Shown here piece after piece: positions 38,507-47,454 of a stretch of DNA of 64,000 bases. Location of the stretch: NCBI GenBank assembly GCA_021234155.1, contig JAJEKV010000261.1, positions 312,001-376,000 of the forward strand, read 5' to 3'. The translations under genes and the position numbers were made by a program. Each line of letters starts with the position of its first letter. The stretch's first letter is position 1. The notes below the pieces were generated by a model. The model was not told the origin of the DNA. It made no database searches and saw only the letters and a list, made by a program, of their open reading frames with translations. The DNA comes from Isoetes taiwanensis. Lineage: Eukaryota > Streptophyta > Lycopodiopsida > Isoetales > Isoetaceae.

Positions 38507-39909
38507 TGAATCACTGCTTCAATCTTGGCGGGGTCCGTCGAGATTCCTTCTGCTGAAATTACATGACCCAGGTATTCCACCTTCTCTGTTGCGAAGTGGC
38601 ACTTCGACAACTTGGTGTACAACTGATGCCTTCTCAACTTCTCGAGCACCCTTCTTACATGTTGTACATGCTCTTCAAGGGATCTGCTATACACGAGGAT
38701 GTCATCAAAGAACACTATCACGAAGGTGTCCAAGAACTCCCTGAAGATGTCGTTCATGAGTCTCATGAACCTTGCATTTGATAACCCAAATGGCATTACC
38801 GTGAACTCGTAATGCCCATACCTGGTCCTGAAGGCCGTTTTGTGGACGTCTTCTTCCTTTATCCTGATCTGATGATAACCTGACCTTAGGTCAATCTTGG
38901 AGAAGATTTTTGCCCCTTGGAGTTGATCCACCAAGTCGTCCGATCTGGGGAGCGCGTACTTATTCTTGATGGTGTGCTCATTCAGCTGCATGTAATCTAT
39001 GCACATCCTCAAGCTGCCATCCTTCTTCTTGACAAAGAGAATGGGTGCTCCAAATGGTGAGACGCTAGGTCTAATGAAGCCTAGGTCGAGCAACTCCTGC
39101 AATTGCTTCTTTAGCTCCGTCAGTTCCTGCGTCATCATTCTGTACGGAGCCTTGCTCGTCGGCTTGGTTCCTGGTTCGAGTGCTATCTCACACTCGACTC
39201 CCCTGTAAGGAGGAAGCTGCTCGATCTCATCTGGGAAGAGATCGTGGAACTCCGTGATCAACTTAGCTATTTGCTTGGGCAACTTGCTGAGCACCTTGTC
39301 TTCTTTGCTTTCCTCTGACTCGGGCTCTTCAATCTCAAGTTTGAAGATATATGCTACTTGTTCGCTCTTGATAGACTTGAGCAGCTGCTTAATAGACATA
39401 CACTGCATGATGGGAGCAACTTCTTTACCTGTGATCTCAATGATTTTGCCGTCGGGCGTTGTGAGGGTCACCTTCCGCTTTCCACAATCTATGATGGCCC
39501 CTGCTGGCCCAAGATACTCCATTCCTATTATCAAGTCGTACTTGCCGATGCCCATTACTTCTGCCCCCATCGGGATATTAATTCCTGGCAAGTCGATGTC
39601 GAAGTTTATCCTCTTGCCCGCCGTATGTCTTACTGCTCCACTTGCTAAGATTACGGGCCTCGGCTTGGACTTCAATGGTTTCAACTTCAACATATCAACC
39701 ATTCTTGGGGATGCAAAGTTGTGGCTACTTCCCGAGTCTATCAGGACTATGAAAGACTTGGCCTTGGCCTTCCCTACTGTGGAAATTACTTTATACTGGT
39801 TCTCTGCTTGTTCTGTATCTATGGCAGCGAAAATGTGACACTCACCCTGAATGTAGTCGTTAATGTGCCGCCTCGCCGTCATCGTCGACAGAGTGTCCCA
39901 TCCACCCAA
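38458..39909 (-). CDS. pol: Element B protease and reverse transcriptase
   Basis: A 483-codon open frame. The aspartic protease is at residues about 40-150 ([26 protein letters not shown]). The RT is from about 250 ([54 protein letters not shown]) with the catalytic box FFDDILVYS. Two residues are missing after GLSNA, where A-T-F is usual. The frame ends just inside the RT-RNase H link. It is the best-preserved enzyme block of B. Confidence 0.92.
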   Translation of the reverse strand: MGGWDTLSTMTARRHINDYIQGECHIFAAIDTEQAENQYKVISTVGKAKAKSFIVLIDSGSSHNFASPRMVDMLKLKPLKSKPRPVILASGAVRHTAGKRINFDIDLPGINIPMGAEVMGIGKYDLIIGMEYLGPAGAIIDCGKRKVTLTTPDGKIIEITGKEVAPIMQCMSIKQLLKSIKSEQVAYIFKLEIEEPESEESKEDKVLSKLPKQIAKLITEFHDLFPDEIEQLPPYRGVECEIALEPGTKPTSKAPYRMMTQELTELKKQLQELLDLGFIRPSVSPFGAPILFVKKKDGSLRMCIDYMQLNEHTIKNKYALPRSDDLVDQLQGAKIFSKIDLRSGYHQIRIKEEDVHKTAFRTRYGHYEFTVMPFGLSNARFMRLMNDIFREFLDTFVIVFFDDILVYSRSLEEHVQHVRRVLEKLRRHQLYTKLSKCHFATEKVEYLGHVISAEGISTDPAKIEAVIQWPAPKNVHEVKSFLA

Positions 39910-39915
39910 CTCAGC

Positions 39916-41248
39916 TTAGAAGGCCAAGGCCATGACGGCGAAAGGGGCAGTTGGCCCTGGTGGCTTTGGCCGGAAGCATCTCAAACAAAGCTGCTTCTCT
40001 ATGCACTCCTGTCTCTTCTCCTTGGGCATTGCTTGTAAGGACCGCACTGCTTTTGAGTAGTTCGACCCTTCCTGCTTGTCCCTGAAGGATACCGCTTCCT
40101 CTCTCTTTGCCGCTTCCGGGTTTGCCACTATATGGGGATTTAGCCGACTTGGGCCGCTTTTGCTCTGGGGCTATAACTCCTGTTGCCTTGTTTTATCCCC
40201 GCAATATTGCCGCTACGCCTCGTTGTTCGAGGCCCGTTCCTTGCAAACTTATTGCCTTGGATTCTGCTTCTGATACCGTTTTGGGGTCTATGGCCCTTAC
40301 AAGCTTACGGATCTCTTCGTTCAATCCTTCAATATAGCTCTCCACTGCGTGCTTTTCACTCAACTTCGGCACATAAAGCCTTAGTCTCATGAATTCCTCG
40401 GTGTATTTCTGGACTGTTTTGTACCCTTGCTGCAACCTGTAGAACTGCTGCATCATGTTGGACTTGTGTTCCCTTGGGACGTAATGGCACTTGAAAGCTT
40501 TAGCAAACTTTTTAAATCTGCACCCGTCTCTGCTTAACCCATGGGCCTTGGCATAACCCTTCCACCAGATGCGTGCTGCTCCCTTCAGGTTGGCTGTTGC
40601 CACCCTGCCTTTGTCCTTGTCTTTCATCCCATAGGCGTTGCCATACTCACTCATCTCATCGAGCCACGCCTCTACTTCCAAGCCTGACCTGTTCTCGCCT
40701 GAGAATTGTTCAAGCTTCCTAGCCTTCCATACATTTCCCAATGCTGAGTCTACCTTCTTCTGGTAGTCTAGGGCCTTAATGTCTTTCTGCCTGCTGTCTC
40801 TACGGTCTTGCACCTGTTCAGCCTCTTTCTCGGACTCAGAGTCCGAGACCGAGCTCGAGTCAGAGGTATCTATGCTAGGAGACCTCCTTCTCTTACTCCT
40901 CTTCTTATCTTTTCCTGACTTTCGAGGTGTTGTTTGCGGCCCGACTGATGCTTGCGCCGCTAGCAGAGCTTTTATTTGTTGAAGCTCTGATTTCATTTGC
41001 GACATTTCTTCTTCAGGGGTTAGAGGGCCGTATTCCTCGAACAGGTTCCTTGCAATTGGTTGCATGTCCGGGGTTTCTTCATCTCTGTTGGCTCTCCTGT
41101 CTTGTTCGACTGTTCTTTGTTCCCTAGCTGCATACACAATTGACCATCGCCTTACGGTTAGATTCATTTGCTTTATTGCATTCATGTATTTGCCGATATA
41201 GTTTTGGGACCAAATACAATCAACAAAACATTTTAATATTGGCAACAA
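39916..41248 (-). pseudogene. gag: Element B gag
   Basis: Main frame 41248-40193. It has a coiled-coil-like stretch (MSQMKSELQQIKALLAAQ), a very basic and serine-rich SR-like linker (KKRSKRRRSPSIDTSDSS), then the retrotransposon gag domain (VEAWLDEMSEYGNAYG, ARIWWKGYAKAHG, YTEEFMRLRLYVP). A frameshift leads to 40128-39916, with CLRCFRPK as the start of a broken zinc knuckle. Confidence 0.88.
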
Positions 41249-41423
41249 AATATATTTATTATATCATATTTCAATTACAATGCTACCGGGATTAAGAATC
41301 TAACTATTCTTGAAATCGCCAGGTGGGATGGGTTATCCTCAGAAATTTCTTGACTTGGGCCGTTCCTACTGGCGTCCCAAGTTCCGAGGGTTGGTTGACG
41401 CCCATACCTGCCTGTAAGGGTTG

Positions 41424-42827
41424 TCACCTAATTCCTCTACTCTGCGGTCGAGGAGGTGTGGGCGCGATTCTTGCTAATCTTCCCTGCCGTCGGTAGGGCA
41501 CAGCGAAGTCGAAGATGTCCAATGCCATTGCTCTCTTGACTAAGACGGCATAGTCGATGTTTGCAGCCAGTCGAGCATGCATGCCAAAGCCAGAGAGTGC
41601 GATGAGCATAAACACTCCTTCTTCTCCCCTGGGGCTAAATTTGCTATTCTCCCATCCAACAGCAGGGGAAGATAGTACCTCAGCGACCTGTCATTGTGCG
41701 TCGTTGATGACTTCTAAATAGCCCCCTCGGCCGCCAGCTCTATGTCTCCCGGCGTATTCATCGACCTCTACCTCCGTGATTTCTCGCGTAATCCCACGAT
41801 TGTCGATGAAACTTCGCTGATAATCCTCCTCCTCTTACATGCGTAGGAGCTGGAGCCGAAGAGCTTCGGCATCAAAATGCTCGTGGGTCCGCCACGGATC
41901 CCCATCCGTTCTTGGATGGCATATAACTCCTCCTCGGATGGCGTTCAGGCTTCCATTATTTGCCCGATGTTCTTTGTAGGCTTGGAGGTCCCAAGTCGAC
42001 TCCCCTCGTATGGGTGTCGGCTTCTCTCACTTGAAGCGGGAAATCGAGACTCCCCTGACGATGAAATCATCTAGGTCCGTTGCCGTCGTAGTTGTTGCAA
42101 AGAACTTCGTCTGAAGTCGGAACTCTCTCCCCGCATTGTGGAGGTTTCGATGTCACCGAGGGAGCAGATACTCCTCGCCATCAATGATGATGGGGGCTAG
42201 GCTTGTGATACCTAGCCCGAGTGGGGGAGCGACTCTGAGGGTCTGCCGGCTTCGCTCGAAGTTGGGTAACTCTTCTTCCGCTAGCCGCTGTTCTTCTGCT
42301 GGATCGAGCTCCACATATTCTTCATCTTCCGATTCCTCTTCTTCTGTTCTTCCTTCTTGCTCCTGCTGGTACTGCAAAAGGAGCTGGTCTGCTGCTGAGG
42401 ATGCTATGGGGTCCACCTCCATGGGGGAAATAGAGGTTTCCCCCATTGGGTTTTCGGCACGGTGGGAAAGGAAAATGACTAAGGCGGCTGTGTAGGAAAA
42501 ATACTTGGTCTTGTCAACTGTTAGGACCATGTAATCTGGTAACCTCTGTGCCTTGTTGGTCAAGTACTTGGCAATGTTCGGGACATCACCCAAGGCTGCT
42601 TGAAGGGATGGGCGGGGAACAAAATAGCCTGTACACGGGGGAACTTGCACTAGAGACTGCCATACCCTAGCTTGGAACTCAGTTAACACTTGCCTATATG
42701 CTGGCGTTGCATGCAGAGTTGCTTGGACATCAATCTCTTTTTGGAAAAGTTGAAAGATGTTATTGACATTGGTCTCAGCTGCATGGGCACTGGCACTGTA
42801 CCATCGCCTGAAGTCAGCAGTTGCCAT
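41424..42827 (-). pseudogene. ORF-X of element B, unknown extra protein
   Basis: The start MATADFRRWYSASAHAAETN is at 42827. The frame is open for 224 codons to 42153, then continues after a TGA with further stops to about 41424. The first half looks folded (FQLFQKEIDVQ, ARVWQSLVQVPPCTGYF, SLQAALGDVPNIAKYL, TAALVIFLSH). A strongly acidic stretch (EEEESEDEEYVELDPAEEQRLAEEE) follows. The last part (41615-41424) is basic. I do not recognise a family. It sits between the H3-like gene and gag, in the same direction, so it is probably another accessory gene. Confidence 0.7.
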
Positions 42828-43515
42828 TGCTCTAGGGAAGATGGAACTAACAAACGGATGTAGAAGCGCCTCTGGGAGCTGGAAAATCGCCTAAAGGGTC
42901 GAGAGCAGACTTGTAGGGTGTCAAGTGAGAAATGGGGGTCTATTTATAGACAAGGGAAAAACCCTAATTTTTGGGTGACCTAGAAATTTATTGGAGTTGG
43001 GCAATTCTGACCTATTAGGAGGTCCAAATGGGGATTTGAGGCTACTTTGGGTGTTTGAGCGTCCTGGAACTACCTAATGAACCTATTGCAACAAACTGGA
43101 GGTCAATTGGATATGGCATTGTGGAGAAAATGCTAGGAGGTCTTGGTTTTGCTCTTGGCGCGACGTGTGAGACATCGATTCTATTTTGGTTAAACTTGTC
43201 CAATTTGGGTGATATAAGGGTCTAATCCTGCTAGACTCATCGAGTTAGACAGAATTGACCCTTTGTTTCGTCAATTTGGAGGTGTTTTGGGCTAATTTGG
43301 GCATGGTCTCACACGTTGCTCCCAGCTCAAAACCTGGAGTCTTGGTTTTGCTCCTGGCGCGACGTGTGAGACATCCTCTTAAATTGGTCTAAAATGTCTG
43401 ATTTAACTAAAACAAAAGCTGGCACTTGTTAACTCAACTTAATTACATAAGATTACACATATCATTTATTCAAAAACTCTTTATATTAACAAAATTTTCA
43501 TCATGTACAAAATTT
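42828..43515 (-). other. Spacer between H3-like gene and ORF-X, with hairpin repeats
   Basis: 690 bp, non-coding. GCGCGACGTGTGAGACATC follows GTCTTGGTTTTGCTC twice (43140-43180 and 43341-43378). An inverted partner GGTCTCACACGTTGCTCCCA lies at 43303-43322, so the second copy can form a hairpin with an 11-bp outer stem. This is the same position as the five hairpins of element A, but the sequence differs. Confidence 0.65.
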
Positions 43516-44773
43516 TTACTGGCGTTCTCCCTTAATATAACTGGCGAGATGCATGTCTTTCTTCATTAGCGTGACTCGCTTAGCATGTACTGTGCAGGCT
43601 GTAGAATCTTCGAAGTGCTGCACTATCTTTTGCTCGGCCGCTTCCTGTAACGCCAGCAACATCTCATCGGTTACTCTCATCCCAGTGTTAAACTCCTGCA
43701 TCACTTCCCTAACTAATCGGGCGAACGGTGCACGGGGGATTAGGAACCCGAAGCTGCATTGAAAATGCCTAATTTCCCGCAGTGCTTTCCTCTCGCTCTC
43801 CTTTCTGCCGGCTCTCTTTTTGGCTGGTGGTCTAGGAGGCTTGGGGTTCTCTGGCGGCGGCCTTAGAGTCTGCTTCTTCGTCGGATGTCCACCTTTGATA
43901 GTTCTTACTCTGTTTTGCTGGTAATAGGAGTTGTAATCCTCCCATTTCTTCATGTACGCATTGTGCTCCCTCATCTTCCTCTCGTAGACCTTGATGGGGT
44001 CTATCACATACGCCTCTCGGGCTGGCCGCGGTGCTTTGTTTCTATCCCACGTCGGGTATGGTGGGGGCTTCTGTGCCTGCTCGGGCTGCTCCGGGTCGGG
44101 TACTGCCTGCTCATTGACAGGATCATTCGAAGGACCTGCCTCTTTATCATGGGGGTTAAAATCCTCATCCTCCGAGTCATCCGAGGAGGATGGGGGCTTA
44201 TCTGCTGGCCATTCTTGGATAACTACCTTGGTTCATGGGGCTTTCTTGAGTTTCCTCTTGCCTACCTCCACGAACTTCCCCTTCTTCTTCTTCAGCTCTT
44301 CGGCTGCCTTCGCCTCCTCCTCGTCCCTCTTCCTCTTCTTTTCTGCTCTCTTCTTCTCTCGACGGCGTTCTTTTGCTTCATGTCGCTTGATCCACGCCTC
44401 GAGTTCTTCTTCTTCGGCTGGCTCGAGCGTCGGCTCCCTCTGTTCTTCATTTTGCTCGACCACCTGAAACCTGATCTTGCTCCTCCTTCTGTCTCCTTTC
44501 CTCCTCCATTTCTTCGAAGACCTTGTGCATCACGTCTCCTTCCTCGTTGTCGAGGACTTCCGTCCCCGCATCGGAGTGTGCTTCCTCTTCGACCTCTGTC
44601 TCATCCCCTTCTTGGTTGGTGGGGTTGTCGGGGTGCTCTTCAGACTCTGTCCCTTCACTAGATGAAGGATGGCCTCCTTTGTGAAAAAGGCGCTCCCGAA
44701 GCATTTCTTGGAGTAGGGCACTGGGAGTTGTGTCCCCGGGAGGAACTCTAGCAGTTTGTTTCGTCCTGGCCAT
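43516..44773 (-). pseudogene. Histone H3-like gene of element B (ARTKQTAR tail plus H3 fold)
   Basis: The start codon at 44773 gives MARTKQTAR, identical to the first nine codons of histone H3, then VPPGDTTPSALLQ instead of the K9 region. A long insert follows: acidic (GTESEEHPDNPT, DETEVEEEAHSD), then a strongly basic helix (RHEAKERRREKKRAEKKRK), then proline-rich. The C-terminal 90 residues (43788-43519) are an H3 histone fold: KALREIRHFQ, RAPFARLVREVMQEF, LALQEAAEQKIVQHFED, CTVHAKRVTLMKKDMHLA, ending YIKGERQ. Loop 1 has the canonical length, so it is not CENH3-like. There are two breaks: a 7-bp tandem duplication near 44465 (CAGGTTTCAGGT) shifts frame, and a TGA at 44235-44233 (plausibly CGA before) lies in the downstream frame. 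Total about 415 codons. An upstream in-frame ATG at 44863 exists, but the exact H3 start favours 44773. Confidence 0.93.
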
Positions 44774-45000
44774 GTTTGACGGCTCGTCGATCCGATGTCG
44801 GGCACCAAAAATCGCCGTAGGGAGCTGGAGCAGATTTCTAAAGAGGATCTTTTTATGTTCCAATTCTCTTAACTGTTACTAGCTTAGCATTTACTACAAA
44901 AATAAGAAAAAAATTTCCCATTTTCCGAGGTTTGAGGATCCTATCAAGTTAGTACTACTGGGAGCATGGTCAGTGCTTTGCTCTTGGTCTCCAAGAACAT
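44774..45000 (-). promoter_or_regulatory. Element B leader between primer site and H3-like gene
   Basis: About 227 bp. It matches the element A leader after 16456 in TTGGAGACCAAGA, GCACTGACC and a GGGAAATTTTTTT tract, so the 5' leader is conserved in the family. A packaging or translation signal would be expected here. Confidence 0.6.
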
Positions 45001-45013
45001 TGCTCTGATACCA
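45001..45013 (-). promoter_or_regulatory. Element B primer-binding site (tRNA-iMet)
   Basis: TGGTATCAGAGCA on the minus strand, one base from the end of the 5' LTR. Exact match to the plant initiator-Met tRNA primer site. Confidence 0.92.
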
Positions 45014-45014
45014 C

Positions 45015-46508
45015 TGTGACGTCCCCTACTCATATACGGTGCACTCACCGTATACAAACAGGAGTTCATCCCCCATACCAGCTCCATACTGATACAGGGC
45101 CCTCCACATATCACTGCAACCGTGATGAGTTCCAGTGGGAAGAATGAAGGGGTCATTTTACCCTGTCTCCCTCAGGGCCTACCTAGCTGCGGAAGCGTAA
45201 ACATACATGTCAGTACACATCATCCTCACATATCCACCTCCAAGGGTGGCTCATCCACATCTGCATAGACAAAGATCAGCACATCACATAGGGGTTCCTA
45301 CCCAAGGCTCAGACTCCAGGGGATGACTGACGGCTTGGGTCTCCAGAGTTCATTGCAGACAGAATTCATGACAATGGATTTGGCTGGCATGAGAACATGG
45401 CATAGGGTTGTCCGCTCCATCCGCCCCTCCTGTGCACACTTTGCAGAGTAGGTTGAAGAGTGTTGGGACCTGACTGTAGCCCGCCGGATGCATAGCCAAA
45501 GGGGCTACTCCTGGGTTGCATCTCCCCAGTTCCGATTGGGCAGGTAGGGATCACTCCCTCCAGAGATCTCCATGCTGACTCAGGGTGACTAGAGGACCAC
45601 TGGCCCTTATTCGACTTGAACCCACTGGAGAGTGACGCATCACCCCACGGGTGTCGAGCCCATGCCTCCACACTCAGTGGCAAGCCATTAGACCTAGTCC
45701 ACAGTGATCCCCGGTAGACTTTACACACCAGGGGGATCGTTCAAGAGTCAGAACACGAACCTCCTTCTGAGCCAGTCTGGCCCCTTCACCCATAACCAGG
45801 TGTGGTTCTTGTACACAGGCCGAATACTAGTAATGCACTAAAGGGACTAGCTAGGAGCATCAACTACTAAGCTGTAGGTCTCTACCCCCTTCCCAATACA
45901 ATGAGTCCACAGAGATCATCCATCCATCACATCATTATAGAACTAAAGAATAATATCTAATCTACATCATAGAAGTTATGTTCTTTAGTTAGGGCTCGCT
46001 ATCTGGGGTTCTATGTGGCTGTTATGGGCAATTCAATAGGCTAAACATGCTAACTCTATGCCCGGAAGGCGGATTAGGCTATTGAATTGATGAAATACCT
46101 GGTCCTTGGCTTGCTCCTCTTGATCCGAATGCGTCCATGTCACTGTCTTGCTTGGAGATACGGTCGAAAAGGGAATCTGACGAGCTAGAGCGCACGGGCA
46201 GTTCTTGGGAGTCGGAATTGACTCTTGAGGTGCGCGAACTGGAGCTCGGAAGGTTCGCGGACGAAAAGGGAAGAATTAGGGTTTGGTTGCCTTACATAGG
46301 CTATCAGTTAGGTTTAGGGTTTCCATGACCCTTGGTATGCCTCGTCTAAAGTGCGCACATTAATAAGTGTGCGCACCCTTGCAAGTTGCCCCCTAGGCGC
46401 CACTTGCTTGGTTACACGTCGGCGTACACGTCGATTGGAGTGGCGTGTATGCGTGACGGTGCAGTACGGTATACGTCTTGAGACCGTATATCGTACTAGA
46501 ACGTCACA
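45015..46508 (-). repeat. Element B 5' LTR
   Basis: 1494 bp, paired with 33986-35497. The terminal bases are TGTGACGT and ACGTCACA. It provides the promoter for the H3-like gene and everything downstream. Confidence 0.95.
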
Positions 46509-46513
46509 TCAAG

Positions 46514-47429
46514 AATCAATCCTGTAGGCATGGTGAGTGATGTAGCAATTGATATTGAAGGAATCAAGGTAGCTGCTAATTTTGTTGTGGTGGCATTTGA
46601 GGGAGCTAATGAAAAGTCAGAAATTTATGACTTATTATTAGGGAGAAGATGGCTATCAACTGTGGATGCAAGGCCAGTTTGGTCAAAAGGAGAATGTACC
46701 ATCTCGGATGGGAGAACTGTTACACTTTTCAACAAACTAGGTGAGTATGAGTCTTACCACTTTATTCAAGAGGAGATGTTGATTCCAAGGCAAATTGGAG
46801 AATACTTTATCGAGACTAGAGGAGGGAATGCACCTTGTAACTCACAAAGAAATCTTGTAAAAGAAAATCTGCCTTTGGAGGTGCACAAAGGTATGCAAAA
46901 GGAAGTGAGTGCTTACATGTGGTTTGATGGGGGTGTGTCAAAAAGGCTAAGCATAGCTTCATCTACTGCAATCATAAAGGACAAAGACAACAGATTGCTA
47001 GCCAAGGTAGGGAGAATCTATCAGAATCTAACTTCAAATATGGCAGAATATAAGGCACTAATTGCAGGTCTTCAAGAAGCTAACCATTTGGGTGTCACTA
47101 ACCATGTTATCTTTGGAGATTCACAACTCATATGCAGGCAGATTGAAGGACAATATCAGACAAAACATGAAGAAATGGTAAAACTCAAGGATCAAGCATT
47201 GGAGGCACTAGCAAAGTTCACAACCTGGGAATTGCAGCACATACCTAGAGAGCTTAATTCTGAGGCAGACTCCCTATGCAGAGATGTGCTATTGGAGCAT
47301 CTAGCTGAGGGAGCCATCAAGGAGGAAGATCTGGAGGATGAGGAGCTTCAGCAACTCTATCCAATCTTGGTAATCAATGCAAGCTCTGAAAAAGAGGTAA
47401 GGGAAGTCAAGGTGAAAAAAAAACAATGA
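46514..47429 (+). CDS. Element C protease end and archaeal-type RNase H placed before RT
   Basis: This follows on from the protease part at 33690-33985. 46530-46730 holds the second half of the protease (YDLLLGRRWLSTVDA). Residues about 130-255 of the 299-codon frame are a complete RNase H of the type I/archaeal kind, with all four acidic catalytic residues: D in WFDGG, E in NMAEYKALI, D in FGDSQL and D in SEADSL, after IPREL. It ends in an acidic/lysine tail. In plant Tat-type elements such an added RNase H usually lies between the normal RNase H and integrase. Here it precedes the RT. Confidence 0.88.
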
Positions 47430-47454
47430 AGATAGGGTTTTATATGTAGGAGAC

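Larger units (their letters stand above)
33986..46508 (-). mobile_element. Ty3/gypsy chromovirus B carrying a histone H3 gene
   Basis: 12.5 kb, minus strand. LTRs are 45015-46508 (5') and 33986-35497 (3'), with TSD TCAAG at 33981-33985 and 46509-46513. Order of parts: tRNA-iMet site, H3-like gene (44773-43516), hairpin-bearing spacer, ORF-X (42827-41424), gag, protease, RT, RNase H, integrase with chromodomain (to 36364), 3' region with a conserved hairpin, polypurine tract. The order RT-RNase H-integrase defines Ty3/gypsy. Two extra genes before gag are not part of a standard chromovirus. Coding frames carry scattered stops and shifts, yet the LTRs are very alike. Confidence 0.95.

Noticed and set aside
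44447-44490. A 7-bp intron (GTTTCAG) in the H3-like gene
   Set aside because: It has GT and AG ends but is far too short to splice. A CAGGT slippage duplication explains it.
43516-44773. Centromeric H3 (CENH3) identity for the H3-like protein
   Set aside because: CENH3 has a longer loop 1 and a different tail. Here loop 1 is of canonical length and the tail is the exact H3 start.
43516-44773. A host histone H3 gene that happens to lie here
   Set aside because: It is inside the LTR pair, between primer site and gag, on the element strand, fused to a ~300-residue non-histone insert, and a relic is found at the same place in element A.
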